The notes: generated from the sequence alone by a model not told the origin. Counted from the stretch's first letter, positions 9,282-17,771 are shown. The stretch: 64,000 nucleotides of DNA from Sulfitobacter sp. CW3 (GCF_019392245.1 NZ_JAHXRL010000003.1:62001-126000), one strand, 5' to 3'. Numbers and translations: made by a program.

Positions 9282-10460
9282 ATGAACCAGCCCGTCAAAC
9301 AGCACCTCATCGACCCCGAGATCTGTATCCGGTGCTATACCTGCGAAATGACCTGTCCTGTGGGCGCGATTGAACATGACGACAACAATGTCGTGGTGAA
9401 TTTCGACACCTGCAATTTTTGCATGGATTGTATTCCCGTCTGCCCCACAGGGTCGATTGACGAATGGCGCGTGGTCAACACGCCCTACACATTGGAACAG
9501 CAATTCGAGATGGACGAACTGCCCGATCAGGAAGATATCGCAGCGCCCGCCCCGTCGTCAGACGAGGCTACCGTGGACCCGATCGCGGCATTGCTGGCCG
9601 AAGCGCATAAAGGTGCAGGCGGCAAGGCCAAGGCCCCGCTGACGGCGAGCAAGCCAGCGGTAAATATGTACAACCTTGGCAAACCCGCCAAGATGAAGGT
9701 GCAGGGCAATTACCGTCTGACAGATGACCCGGACCATGACGTGCGCCACATCATCCTTGATCCCGGCCCGCTGCCGTTTCCGGTGCTCGAAGGGCAATCT
9801 GTCGGCATCATTCCCCCCGGTTCCGATGCCGAGGGCAACGCACATTTGCCGCGGCTTTATTCGATCTCAAGCCCGCGGGACGGTGAACGCCCCGGCTATC
9901 ACAACATCTCGCTCACGGTGAAGCGCGAGGCGGGCGGCCTTGCGTCAAACTATCTGTGCGATCTTGAAACCGGGGCCGAGGTCGAGGTGACAGGCCCCTT
10001 TGGCGCGACATTCCTGATGCCAAGCGATCCTGGGGCGCATTTGCTGCTGATCTGTACGGGAACCGGTTCCGCGCCGATGCGTGCCTTTACCATGCAGCGC
10101 CAGCGCAGTGGTGCGACAGGTGGCATGACGATGTTTTTTGGCGCGCGTACGCCGCAAAGCCTGCCGTATTTTGGGCCGCTCAAGAAGATACCGGAAAGCT
10201 TGATGAAGCAGCATCTGGTGTTCAGCCGCGAGGCGGGCAAGGATAAGGAATATGTGCAGGATCGCATTATCGCCGAACAGGACACCGTCGCGGAATTGTT
10301 GGCGGATGACCGTACCTATATTTATATCTGCGGGTTGCGGGGCATGGAGGAAGGTGTTGAAAGGACGATGACTTCAATCGCCGAAAGCATGGGGCAGCAA
10401 TGGGAAGCGTTGCGCGACACCATGCGCGAAGACGGCCGCTATCACGTGGAAACCTACTGA
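9282..10460 (+). CDS. boxA: benzoyl-CoA 2,3-epoxidase reductase subunit BoxA
   Basis: Iron-sulfur flavoprotein that passes electrons from NADPH to BoxB. It has 392 residues: a ferredoxin-like N-terminus with two 4Fe-4S motifs (Cys15, 18, 21, 25 and Cys44, 47, 50, 54), a linker rich in Ala, Pro and Glu (about 90-125), then a ferredoxin-NADP reductase domain with RLYSISSPRDGE for FAD and CTGTGSAPMRAF for the nicotinamide. GCAGGAG nine bases upstream supports the ATG at 9282. The stop codon is followed directly by the thioesterase ATG. Confidence 0.95.
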   Translation: MNQPVKQHLIDPEICIRCYTCEMTCPVGAIEHDDNNVVVNFDTCNFCMDCIPVCPTGSIDEWRVVNTPYTLEQQFEMDELPDQEDIAAPAPSSDEATVDPIAALLAEAHKGAGGKAKAPLTASKPAVNMYNLGKPAKMKVQGNYRLTDDPDHDVRHIILDPGPLPFPVLEGQSVGIIPPGSDAEGNAHLPRLYSISSPRDGERPGYHNISLTVKREAGGLASNYLCDLETGAEVEVTGPFGATFLMPSDPGAHLLLICTGTGSAPMRAFTMQRQRSGATGGMTMFFGARTPQSLPYFGPLKKIPESLMKQHLVFSREAGKDKEYVQDRIIAEQDTVAELLADDRTYIYICGLRGMEEGVERTMTSIAESMGQQWEALRDTMREDGRYHVETY

Positions 10461-10886
10461 ATGACCGACACGCCTTTTGTCCATGAAATTCGCGTAACTT
10501 GGGGCGATTGTGACCCCGCGCGAATTGCATATACTGCCCGTTTGCCGTGGTTTGCCCTAGATGCCATCAACGCGTGGTGGGAAGAACATTTTGACGGGGA
10601 AGGTTGGTTCCAGATGGAAATCGACCGCAATATGGGCACGCCGTTCGTAAACCTGTCGATGGATTTCAGCAGCCCCGTCACCCCGCGCCACCGTCTAATG
10701 TGCGAGACATATCCGACCCGGCTGGGCGAGAAATCGATCACATTCGGGATGAAGGCATATCAGAATAATGTGCTGTGCTTTACTGGCAGTTTCACTTGCG
10801 TGTTTACCCAAGCGGACGTGTTCAAAAGCATGCCGGCACCTGATCGTATTCGCAAAGTCGTCGAACCGTTGATCCGCGACGCTTAG
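10461..10886 (+). CDS. acyl-CoA thioesterase, 4-hydroxybenzoyl-CoA thioesterase family
   Basis: A 141-residue single hotdog-fold thioesterase. The N-terminal WGDCDPARIAYT motif carries the catalytic Asp of the 4HBT family (about Asp18). It begins on the base after the boxA stop, so it is surely in the same operon. Its likely role is to release CoA from benzoyl-CoA or from dead-end aryl-CoA esters and so prevent CoA depletion; similar genes accompany box clusters elsewhere. The acyl substrate cannot be read from sequence. Confidence 0.88.
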   Translation: MTDTPFVHEIRVTWGDCDPARIAYTARLPWFALDAINAWWEEHFDGEGWFQMEIDRNMGTPFVNLSMDFSSPVTPRHRLMCETYPTRLGEKSITFGMKAYQNNVLCFTGSFTCVFTQADVFKSMPAPDRIRKVVEPLIRDA

Positions 10887-10900
10887 TGCACTTTTTTGCA
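10887..10900. promoter_or_regulatory. candidate BoxR operator (TGCA direct repeat) before boxR
   Basis: TGCA-CTTTTT-TGCA directly after the TAG stop of the thioesterase gene and about 57 bases before boxR. Spacing and flanks match the copy at 2979. Direct TGCA repeats are the reported target type of BzdR/BoxR regulators, so autoregulation is plausible. Confidence 0.45.
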
Positions 10901-10957
10901 GATTTGTGTTGATCCTGTCAGGTTCAGGGTTAATCTTGCATTATTGTTCATTAATGG

Positions 10958-11854
10958 ATGCTTATGCCTGATACTTCCAACCCGACCACCCCCGGCGAAG
11001 AGCTGATAAAGCGGATTGCTGTACGGGTGCGAGAGGCGCGAAAGTCTCGGGGTTTGCCACGCCGCGTTTTATCCGAGATGTCTGGCGTATCGCCGCGCTA
11101 TCTTGCCCAGCTTGAGGCAGGAGAGGGTAATATCTCGGTTATTTTGCTGCAACGGGTTGCTGGTGCGCTTGATCTCAAGATCGAGGCGTTGCTGGCAGAG
11201 AGCACACCGCTTGATCGGGATGCGGAGCGAATTGCGCAGGTTTTCAGCAACGCAAACCCCGAGGTGCAGCAGCAGGTGCGCATGCTTTTGTTTGCACAAA
11301 GCCAAACGGAATTACGGGCGGGCCGGATTTGTCTGATCGGTTTGCGCGGCGCTGGAAAGTCGACATTGGGAAAGCTGGCAGGCGACGCGCTGGGGCTGCC
11401 CTTTGTCGAGCTGAACAAAGAAATCGAGGCCGCATCGGACATGCCAATCGCCGAGGTGATGGCGCTGTATGGCCAAGAAGGATACCGCGAGCTTGAGGCC
11501 GAAGCGCTGGCGCGGGTTAATGCCAAGCATGACAAAATGATCCTTGCTGTTGCGGGCGGTATCGTCGCCGAGCCGACGACCTATACCCGGCTTTTGCAGC
11601 GGTTTCACACGATCTGGGTCCACACCAGCCCTGCGGAATACATGCAACGTGTGCGTGCCCAAGGTGATGTGCGCCCGATGGCAGGCAACCCCGCCGCGAT
11701 GACGCAGCTCAAGAACCTGCTGGATACCCGCACCCCGCTTTACGAGCGTGCAGATGCGCAGATCAACACGTCAAACCGCCCGGTCAAGACATCGCTCAAG
11801 GATTTGCTGCGCATTATCGAAAAGCGGCGTTTTCTGGATGTTCTTGACGGGTGA
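10958..11854 (+). CDS. boxR: BoxR-type regulator: XRE HTH fused to shikimate kinase-like domain
   Basis: Transcription factor of the BzdR/BoxR family, 298 residues. An XRE helix-turn-helix spans about 17-75 (LSEMSGVSPRYLAQLEAGEGN). A linker leads to a shikimate kinase-like domain with P-loop GLRGAGKST at 128-136 and the lid-region arginines typical of that fold. In this family the kinase-like domain senses benzoyl-CoA, which relieves repression. ATGs at 10958 and 10964 are both possible starts. The gene sits downstream of boxA and the thioesterase, and its end overlaps the next gene by four bases (GTGA). Confidence 0.93.
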   Translation: MLMPDTSNPTTPGEELIKRIAVRVREARKSRGLPRRVLSEMSGVSPRYLAQLEAGEGNISVILLQRVAGALDLKIEALLAESTPLDRDAERIAQVFSNANPEVQQQVRMLLFAQSQTELRAGRICLIGLRGAGKSTLGKLAGDALGLPFVELNKEIEAASDMPIAEVMALYGQEGYRELEAEALARVNAKHDKMILAVAGGIVAEPTTYTRLLQRFHTIWVHTSPAEYMQRVRAQGDVRPMAGNPAAMTQLKNLLDTRTPLYERADAQINTSNRPVKTSLKDLLRIIEKRRFLDVLDG

Positions 11855-12888
11855 CCGTACCGGCACATAGGCATGTGGTGTTATACGATCTGGGCACGGC
11901 AAGCGCGGACCTGATCCAAGCACTGTGTAAATCCGGTTTTGCCGTCAGCGTGATAGAGCCTGATCCGGATGATGCGGCCCGTGTGGGTGCGGTTCTTAGT
12001 CGGCTTTTGCCTGATCTGGATATACGCGTGGATAGTGACGTGCCGGGGCAATGCGACGTGTTTATATGCGGGGCCAATGAAGCGGGCCAAGCGCCGGGGC
12101 GCGCGTTGGTTATTGTTCTGAATGGACCGCAGGGGCTTTCTGGCATTCCCGATTCGGCGCGTACAGTTGCGATGGATTTACTTGATCCGCGATTGGTCGA
12201 AATCAGCTTTGGCCGCGCGTCAGCGGATGCGCGGTCACGCGCTGTTGAATTTGCGAAAACGTTGAAAGTGCCGTTTATGCAAAGCAAGGGGGACGCATTT
12301 GCCGGCGCCGTTTTGCAAGATGCGGCCCTTGCATTGGTGGATCGGCTTTTGCTTGTCGGCGTGACCCCGTGGGAGCTGGACGAGGCATTGGAAGACGCGG
12401 GCTTTACCGAAGGGTTGTTGAAGGCGCAGGACCACATCGGGTTGGACGTCGCCTTTGCGCGGCGCAGGGCGGCTGGCGTCGATCTGCTGGTGGCAGACCG
12501 TATGGTACGCGAGGGCAGATTGGGCCGGTCTATTGGTGTCGGATGGTATCGCTATCCGGGCGGGGGCGGCGCGGTGATCGATCCGTTGATGGAAGACATG
12601 ATCGTCGAGGAAGCCCGTTTTGCCCGGATTGATCCGATGCCCGTTTCGGCCAGCGACGCAGCAGACGCTTTGATTGTCGGGGTGATGAATGCAGCCAGTG
12701 ATCTGCTGCAAAGCGGTGTGACGCAGCAAGAGCTGGATCAACTGGTATTCTACAAATTGGGACTGCCTGAAATGACGCCGCGTGCGCAGGCGGCAGGGCA
12801 CGCAGCGGTGACGCAGCAGTTGCGAAACCTGCAAGCGATCCACCCCGAACTTTGGGCACCGTCGCCGGCTTTGTCGTTGCTTTTCTAA
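11851..12888 (+). CDS. degenerate 3-hydroxyacyl-CoA dehydrogenase homologue
   Basis: A 345-residue protein whose central and C-terminal parts match two 3-hydroxyacyl-CoA dehydrogenase C-terminal domains: GLLKAQDHIGLDV, REGRLGRSIGVGWYRYPGGG, and a second LGLPEMTPR repeat. The N-terminal Rossmann part is eroded: the expected GxGxxG reads DLGTASADL, and the HFFNP catalytic-His stretch reads MDLLDPRLVEI, with no His. It starts at GTG inside the boxR stop, so it is translationally coupled to boxR. It may be a binding or regulatory protein or an enzyme with other chemistry; normal NAD-dependent dehydrogenase activity seems unlikely. Confidence 0.75.
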   Translation: MTVPAHRHVVLYDLGTASADLIQALCKSGFAVSVIEPDPDDAARVGAVLSRLLPDLDIRVDSDVPGQCDVFICGANEAGQAPGRALVIVLNGPQGLSGIPDSARTVAMDLLDPRLVEISFGRASADARSRAVEFAKTLKVPFMQSKGDAFAGAVLQDAALALVDRLLLVGVTPWELDEALEDAGFTEGLLKAQDHIGLDVAFARRRAAGVDLLVADRMVREGRLGRSIGVGWYRYPGGGGAVIDPLMEDMIVEEARFARIDPMPVSASDAADALIVGVMNAASDLLQSGVTQQELDQLVFYKLGLPEMTPRAQAAGHAAVTQQLRNLQAIHPELWAPSPALSLLF

Positions 12889-12897
12889 CGCGCAACG

Positions 12898-12927
12898 AAA
12901 AAGGGCCACGACAAATGCGGCCCCTTT
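12898..12927. terminator. bidirectional terminator after the box cluster
   Basis: AAAAGGGCC and GGCCCCTTT arms around a 12-base loop, between the converging box genes and the ABC binding-protein gene. A run of T on the minus-strand side supports termination of that gene; the A/T arms allow function both ways. Confidence 0.6.
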
Positions 12928-12948
12928 CCCAAGATTATATAGACAAGA

Positions 12949-14616
12949 TTACATGGTCCACGCCATACGCGCCGGGTGGTATTCGAACCCGATGTGGTGG
13001 TTCGCGCCAACCAGACCTTCTTTGGTGTGGTTATACAGCGACCGCCAATATGGCTGGATTGTCACGCCTTCGCTTTGGATCAGCGCTTCGCCCTCTGCCA
13101 TGATCGCGCGGCGTTTTTCAACGTCAGCAACCGACAGTGCTTTGGTCAGCAGGGCATCGAATTCAGCGTTGGCCCAGCCAAATTCGTTCCATGCTTCGCC
13201 CGACCGATAGGCCAATGCCCAGATTTGGACGCCCAAAGGCCGCGCGTTCCAGTTGGTCGAGGAGAACGGGTATTTCGTCCAGTCGTTCCAGAAGGTCGAA
13301 CCGGGCAGGATCGTCCGCTTTACCTTGATCCCCGCATCACGCAGCTGCGCGGCAACCGCGTCGGTCGTGTCTTTGCGCCACGCATCGTCGATCGAGAACA
13401 GCTCGTGCTCGAAATCGGCCATGCCTGCTTCTTCCATCAGCGCCTTGGCTGCTGCTGGGTCAACCTTGCGTGGGGGCAGTTCGGCATATGCGGGGTGCAT
13501 CGGGCCAACATGGTGGTTTTCCGCAACCAGACCGCGCCCGGCATAACCTAGTTCCAGCAGGACGGCGTTATCAACGGCCATCGTAAGCGCCTGACGTACA
13601 CGCGCATCGGCGTATGGCTTCATGCCATCAACTTCGGCCAGCTGGTTGGGGCGGATAACGATGGTCGCCGCTGTGGCGATTTCGTTTTCGTTCCAGCCAT
13701 CAAGCGTACCGAACACGTCAATGAATTCACCCTCGATTGAATAGGTCGCATCGATTTCATCTGCTTCGGCTGCTGCAACAAAGGCGGACGGGTCCGTGCC
13801 GTAATCGATATATTCCAGACGGTCGATATACGGGCCGCCATACACTTCGGTGCCCCACCATGTGTGGTCCGCGTTCTTAACCAGAACGCTTTTAACACCA
13901 ACCTCAAGGGATTCAGGCAGGTAGGCACCTGTGCCAACAGGGTTATCCAGCATGGTTTCTGCGTCGAAACCTTCGGGGACGATTGCGGCTGGGTAATCGG
14001 CCATGCCGGGGATCAATGTGATGTCCGGACGCGGCAGCATCAGCTTGATCGTGTGGTCATCAACAAGAGTGATCGCCCCTTCGATTGCTTTGCCTGTGGC
14101 TTCGTCGACCAGGGTCGCGAAACGGCCCGCCATCGAGTTACCCTCGACGGATTTGTCACACCAGCCTTCGATGTTGCGCACCACGTCGGCGGCAGTAAAG
14201 GCGGTGCCGTTGTTCCAGGTCACGCCCTTGCGGACATGCAAGGTATATTCCGTCGCGTCGTCGTTGATTTCCCAGCTTTCCAGCAAGGCAGGGGTGAACG
14301 TGCCGTCGTTTTCCCAGATCGCGAGGTATTCCAGCCACCCGCGCGAGAAATTCGCGATTTGTGACCAGTCATAGGTACGCGGATCTTTGAGAGCGCGCAC
14401 TTCCATTTGCATGCGTACTGTACCGCCTTCTTTGTGGGCAGCAGCACTGGCGGGGGTGGGCAGACCAATCATGGCATATGCAGTGGCAGTGGTTGCGCCA
14501 AATGCGCTTGCCAGTGCCAGAAATTCGCGTCGATTTACCGGATCTGCCTTGGCGGCCTCGGCTGATTTTAGAATGGCCTCTGGCAGCGGTTTACCGGTGC
14601 GGGTCAAAAAACTCAT
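12949..14616 (-). CDS. ABC transporter substrate-binding protein, family 5 (peptide/nickel type), Tat-exported
   Basis: Periplasmic binding protein of the oligopeptide/nickel type, 555 residues. The N-terminus has a twin-arginine signal, NRREFLALASAFGATT, ending near ASAAA at about residue 60; the mature part has family hallmarks such as YTLHVRKGVTWNNGTAFTAAD and VRQALTMAVD. The start at 14616 is preceded by AGAGAGGAAG; an ATG eleven codons upstream lacks one. A good -35/-10 pair is at 14728-14755. No permease or ATPase gene for it lies in the window, so it is either an orphan receptor or its partners are elsewhere. The ligand is unknown; proximity to aromatic genes is weak evidence only. Confidence 0.9.
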   Translation of the reverse strand: MSFLTRTGKPLPEAILKSAEAAKADPVNRREFLALASAFGATTATAYAMIGLPTPASAAAHKEGGTVRMQMEVRALKDPRTYDWSQIANFSRGWLEYLAIWENDGTFTPALLESWEINDDATEYTLHVRKGVTWNNGTAFTAADVVRNIEGWCDKSVEGNSMAGRFATLVDEATGKAIEGAITLVDDHTIKLMLPRPDITLIPGMADYPAAIVPEGFDAETMLDNPVGTGAYLPESLEVGVKSVLVKNADHTWWGTEVYGGPYIDRLEYIDYGTDPSAFVAAAEADEIDATYSIEGEFIDVFGTLDGWNENEIATAATIVIRPNQLAEVDGMKPYADARVRQALTMAVDNAVLLELGYAGRGLVAENHHVGPMHPAYAELPPRKVDPAAAKALMEEAGMADFEHELFSIDDAWRKDTTDAVAAQLRDAGIKVKRTILPGSTFWNDWTKYPFSSTNWNARPLGVQIWALAYRSGEAWNEFGWANAEFDALLTKALSVADVEKRRAIMAEGEALIQSEGVTIQPYWRSLYNHTKEGLVGANHHIGFEYHPARMAWTM

Positions 14617-14727
14617 GATCTTCCTCTCTGTTGGTGTGGCTGCGCGCATTGTCGCTTTCCACTATCGCCCCCGTGACAGTGGCCGCAGGGGTGGTGATGC
14701 AGTTGATCTGCGGTTGTTGCCTAGTTG

Positions 14728-14755
14728 AATCTAAGCTTGGTCGGTTGAGTGTCAA
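14728..14755 (-). promoter_or_regulatory. sigma70-type promoter for the substrate-binding protein
   Basis: Read on the minus strand: TTGACA, 16 bases, TAGATT. It lies about 112 bases before the ATG at 14616. The match to consensus is good, but no start site can be proven from sequence. Confidence 0.5.
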
Positions 14756-14917
14756 CTTTGAGGTGCCATGCGTCAAGGCTGTAGCCTGCGATTACCGTTG
14801 AGAACTGAGGTAAATCGGGTAACGAAGTGGTGGGGGCTTGACACGGCGTAGTTGTATCCCGCCGCCATACGCGTCGCCGGAGAGATTGAGAGCCACGAGG
14901 CGCTAGTGGATATTTTG

Positions 14918-14938
14918 GCATCTGCCAAGGGCAGATGC
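14918..14938 (-). terminator. terminator-like hairpin after the homogentisate operon
   Basis: Perfect nine-base arms GCATCTGCC / GGCAGATGC around a three-base loop, 35 bases after the DUF2783 stop on the minus strand. There is no strong T-run, so it may instead stabilise the 3' end. Confidence 0.5.
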
Positions 14939-14940
14939 GT

Positions 14941-14973
14941 GCCTCCGGCGGGGATATTTATGAGCCAGAGAAG
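14941..14973. repeat. GCCTCCGGCGGG dispersed repeat, copy 1
   Basis: GCCTCCGGCGGGGATATTTA, then TGAGCCAGAGAAG, abutting the DUF2783 stop codon. Copy 2 at 17772-17804 shares the first twelve bases, a T-rich centre and the closing GAAG. Same orientation relative to the upstream minus-strand gene. This resembles a short intergenic repeat common in Rhodobacterales. Confidence 0.6.
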
Positions 14974-15168
14974 TCAGGACGGGGTGTTTTGGCGTGCTGT
15001 GGCAAGCAGGTTTTCGAGTGTTTCCAGATCACCGATCTGGTTTGCGAAGATCAGCACAAGCCGCGCGTTGAGGGCATGGCTTTCTGCTTCGGTCAGGCCT
15101 GCGTGGGTGTCCATCAGCGCGGTGTAAAAACTGTCGGCATCAGGGCCGAGTTTATCTTCAAGTATCAT
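14974..15168 (-). CDS. DUF2783 small protein
   Basis: A 64-residue acidic helical protein with no signal or membrane segment. It matches DUF2783, a small family of unknown function that I know mainly as the gene following an FAD-dependent aromatic hydroxylase. Its ATG overlaps the hydroxylase stop (ATGA), so synthesis is coupled; a role as a small partner of that enzyme is an inference. Features seen: LTEAESHALNARLVLIFANQIGD and a Leu-rich C-terminal helix. Confidence 0.8.
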   Translation of the reverse strand: MILEDKLGPDADSFYTALMDTHAGLTEAESHALNARLVLIFANQIGDLETLENLLATARQNTPS

Positions 15169-16769
15169 AGCATTGCTCCGAGGGCGCGATCGCGGGCTGC
15201 GGTGATTGCGATGGGGTCGGCCGTATCAAAGACGGCGCAGACATGGCCGTCGGGGCGCAGAAGATAGATTTTATCTGTACCATAGCGGGTTTCGATATGC
15301 CCGCCTTCGGAGCGGTAGCAGGGGTAGTCGGCGGATTGATTGATGCCAATGCGCGCGATGCCCGCGATATCAGGCAGGTGCAATGCGCTGGCGGTGATAA
15401 GGGTAAAGCCGCCGTGCGCCGCGGTCAGCAGCCATGTGGGCCCCTGCGTGTCATAAAGCGGGGCGTCGATCAGCGGTGTGCCGGGCGGTATCGGCGCGGC
15501 CCCCGGGGTTTGCAGCGCAGAGGCCGAGAGGTTGCAGGGTTGCGACAACCGGCCCGAGTTGATCAGTTTGCGGGCAAAGGGATGATCCGCTGCTAGGTGA
15601 AGGACCTGATCGCGAAACAGTGCCTCGATCGGGGATTTGGGCGTCATGAAGTTGGTGGCGCGTGACGAGTTGAGGATGTTTTCGGCGGAGCCGTGGACCC
15701 GTTCGATGTTGTAGGATTCGAGAAGCGGCTTTCCGGCCTTGCCTTGCAAGACGGCGGCGAGCTTCCAGCCCAGATTATCCACGTCTTGGACGCCACCATT
15801 GCCGCCACGTGCGCCAAAAGGGCTGACCACATGGGCGCTGTCGCCGACAAAGATCACGCGGTTATGTACAAAGCGGTCCAGCTTGGCGCAGCGGAATTTA
15901 TAGACGCTCATCCAGTCGAGGCGGAACGGGGTGTCGCCGACGATGGCCTTGATGCGGGGGATGACTTTGGCTTCGGTCGCTTCTTCTTTCGGGTCGGTAT
16001 CGGGCCCCAGTTGCAGGTCGATCCGGTAGATATTGTCGGGCTGTTTGTGCAGCAGCGCGGATTGGCCGTTATGGAACGGCGGGTTAAACCAGAACCAGCG
16101 TTCGGGCGTGTCATGGTTGCCAAAGGGCGAGGTTTCCATTTCCACATCAACGATTAGGAAGTGTTCCTCGAAGGTTTGGCCGTTGAAGGGGAGGTTCATA
16201 CGTTTGCGCGTGGCCGATCCTGCGCCGTCGCAGGCGAGATAGTAGTCGGCTTCGAGCGTGTAGTCGCCATCGGGGGTGGTGATATCGAGCGTGACATGGT
16301 CGCCGTGATCGATGTGACCTGTGACCTTGTTGAGGAAACGCAGGTCGATCAGGTCGGGGAAATCCTGGGCGCGCTCGGCCAGATATTGTTCGACGTAATA
16401 TTGCTGCAGATTGATGAACGCGGGGTATTTGTGACCCGGTTCCGGTAGCAGATCGAAAGCGTAGACTTGATTTTCACCGTGGAAGTTACGCCCGACTTTC
16501 CATGTCACGCCCTTGGCCAGCATCTGTTTGCCAATGCCAAGGCGGTCAAATATCTCTAGGCTTCGCTTGGCCCAGCAGATCGCGCGCGAGCCGATGGACA
16601 CAACGTTATTGTCATCCAGCACAACCGACGCGGTGCCGCGTTGGGCCAGATCAATGGCCATAGCCAACCCGATGGGGCCTGCGCCGACGATCACGACGGG
16701 ATGTCGCGGTTCGGGGCGCGTCAGGCCGGCAGGGGGCGTATAGGGGAAGGGCGCGTAATCATATGCCAT
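15165..16769 (-). CDS. FAD-dependent aromatic hydroxylase
   Basis: Class A flavoprotein monooxygenase of the PHBH/phenol-hydroxylase type, 534 residues. VVIVGAGPIG (Gly29-Gly34) binds the FAD ADP part, and VIFVGDSAHVVSPFGARG carries the GD motif binding the FAD ribityl chain; a thioredoxin-like C-terminal region follows. The frame extends upstream, but the ATG at 16769 comes directly after the preceding gene and gives a normal N-terminus. In this operon it may hydroxylate a phenylacetate- or benzoate-type ring to feed homogentisate or gentisate; the exact substrate is inferred from neighbours only. Confidence 0.87.
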   Translation of the reverse strand: MAYDYAPFPYTPPAGLTRPEPRHPVVIVGAGPIGLAMAIDLAQRGTASVVLDDNNVVSIGSRAICWAKRSLEIFDRLGIGKQMLAKGVTWKVGRNFHGENQVYAFDLLPEPGHKYPAFINLQQYYVEQYLAERAQDFPDLIDLRFLNKVTGHIDHGDHVTLDITTPDGDYTLEADYYLACDGAGSATRKRMNLPFNGQTFEEHFLIVDVEMETSPFGNHDTPERWFWFNPPFHNGQSALLHKQPDNIYRIDLQLGPDTDPKEEATEAKVIPRIKAIVGDTPFRLDWMSVYKFRCAKLDRFVHNRVIFVGDSAHVVSPFGARGGNGGVQDVDNLGWKLAAVLQGKAGKPLLESYNIERVHGSAENILNSSRATNFMTPKSPIEALFRDQVLHLAADHPFARKLINSGRLSQPCNLSASALQTPGAAPIPPGTPLIDAPLYDTQGPTWLLTAAHGGFTLITASALHLPDIAGIARIGINQSADYPCYRSEGGHIETRYGTDKIYLLRPDGHVCAVFDTADPIAITAARDRALGAML

Positions 16770-16776
16770 GGCGCGC

Positions 16777-17727
16777 TTAGCTTTGCAGCTCTTCCCACAT
16801 TGCGATGTCTCGTTTGTCGGTCCAGATGCGGGGGTGGCTGATACCGCGCGCTTCGTCATAGGCGCGGGCGACGTTGAAGGGCAGGCAATGTTCGTAGATC
16901 GCATAGTCTGCAAATTTCGGATCACATTCGGCGCGCACGGCATCCCATGCGTCTTTCAGCGTGCCGTTACGCGCAGCGACGCGGGCGGCCGGGCGGTAGG
17001 TGCTTTCGACGAAATCGCGGGTGTTCTCGATGGCGGCGTTTACCATGTCACGGCCAACCAGCGCGTCACCGCGCCCGGGGGCGATGGCATCTACATCATA
17101 TGCTTTGATCGCGTCCAGCGTGTTGCCCCAATCGTTGAAATATCCGTCGCCGCAATAGCAGGCCGAGTGGTATTCGACGATATCGCCGGTGAACATGACG
17201 TTTTCATCGGGGACATGAACGACGATATCGCCAGCGGTATGGGCGCGGCCCAGATGCATCAGGTCGACGCGGCGGTTGCCGAGATACACGGTCATGCGGT
17301 CGTTGAACGTGGTCGTGGGGTAGGTCAGGCCGGGAATGGATTCGTGCCCCTCGAAGAGGCGGGGGAAGCGTTGGAATTCGCTGTCCCAGTCTTCCTGGCC
17401 GCGCTCGTTGACCATGCCGCGTGCCATTTCAGACATGATGATCTGGTCTGCGTTGAATGCCGAGGCACCGAGGACGCGCACGGCGTGGTAGTGGGTGAGT
17501 GCGACATGCGTGATCGGCTTGTCGGTGACTTCGCGGACCTTTTCGATGACCTTACCGGCCAGACGCGGGGTCGCCTGTGCCTCGATGATCATGACGCTGT
17601 CATCACCGATGATCACACCTGAATTTGGGTCGCCTTCGGCGGTGAAAGCCCAGAGGTCTTTGCCGACTTCTGTGAAGGAGATTTTCTTTTCGGTCATGTC
17701 CCCTTGGGAGGCGAATTTCTTAGACAT
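16777..17727 (-). CDS. metallo-beta-lactamase-fold hydrolase with altered metal motif
   Basis: A 316-residue MBL-fold protein. Core features are present (GVIIGDDSVMIIEAQA, GRAHTAGDIVVHVPDENVMFTGDIV), but the usual HxHxDH motif reads THYHAVRVLG: the first two His remain while Asp and the last His are Val and Arg. The third-site region HTAGD and the FTGD Asp are kept. The changed motif may bind one metal or none. The ATG at 17727 is chosen because residues before it are not conserved-looking. It lies between fumarylacetoacetase and the hydroxylase, so a hydrolytic step in aromatic breakdown is likely. Confidence 0.83.
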   Translation of the reverse strand: MSKKFASQGDMTEKKISFTEVGKDLWAFTAEGDPNSGVIIGDDSVMIIEAQATPRLAGKVIEKVREVTDKPITHVALTHYHAVRVLGASAFNADQIIMSEMARGMVNERGQEDWDSEFQRFPRLFEGHESIPGLTYPTTTFNDRMTVYLGNRRVDLMHLGRAHTAGDIVVHVPDENVMFTGDIVEYHSACYCGDGYFNDWGNTLDAIKAYDVDAIAPGRGDALVGRDMVNAAIENTRDFVESTYRPAARVAARNGTLKDAWDAVRAECDPKFADYAIYEHCLPFNVARAYDEARGISHPRIWTDKRDIAMWEELQS

Positions 17728-17771
17728 CTGTATTCCTTTATCGACTGTCACTGCGCGGGGCGATTGCGGGA

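Larger units (their letters stand above)
14617..14973. other. 357-base intergenic region between the binding-protein gene and the homogentisate operon
   Basis: Holds the promoter of the binding-protein gene (14728-14755), a 9-bp terminator-like hairpin (14918-14938) and one CCTCCGGCGGG repeat (14941-14973). The rest, about 14760-14915, shows no convincing gene on either strand; a TTGACA-like motif near 14837 on the plus strand has no gene behind it. Confidence 0.6.
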
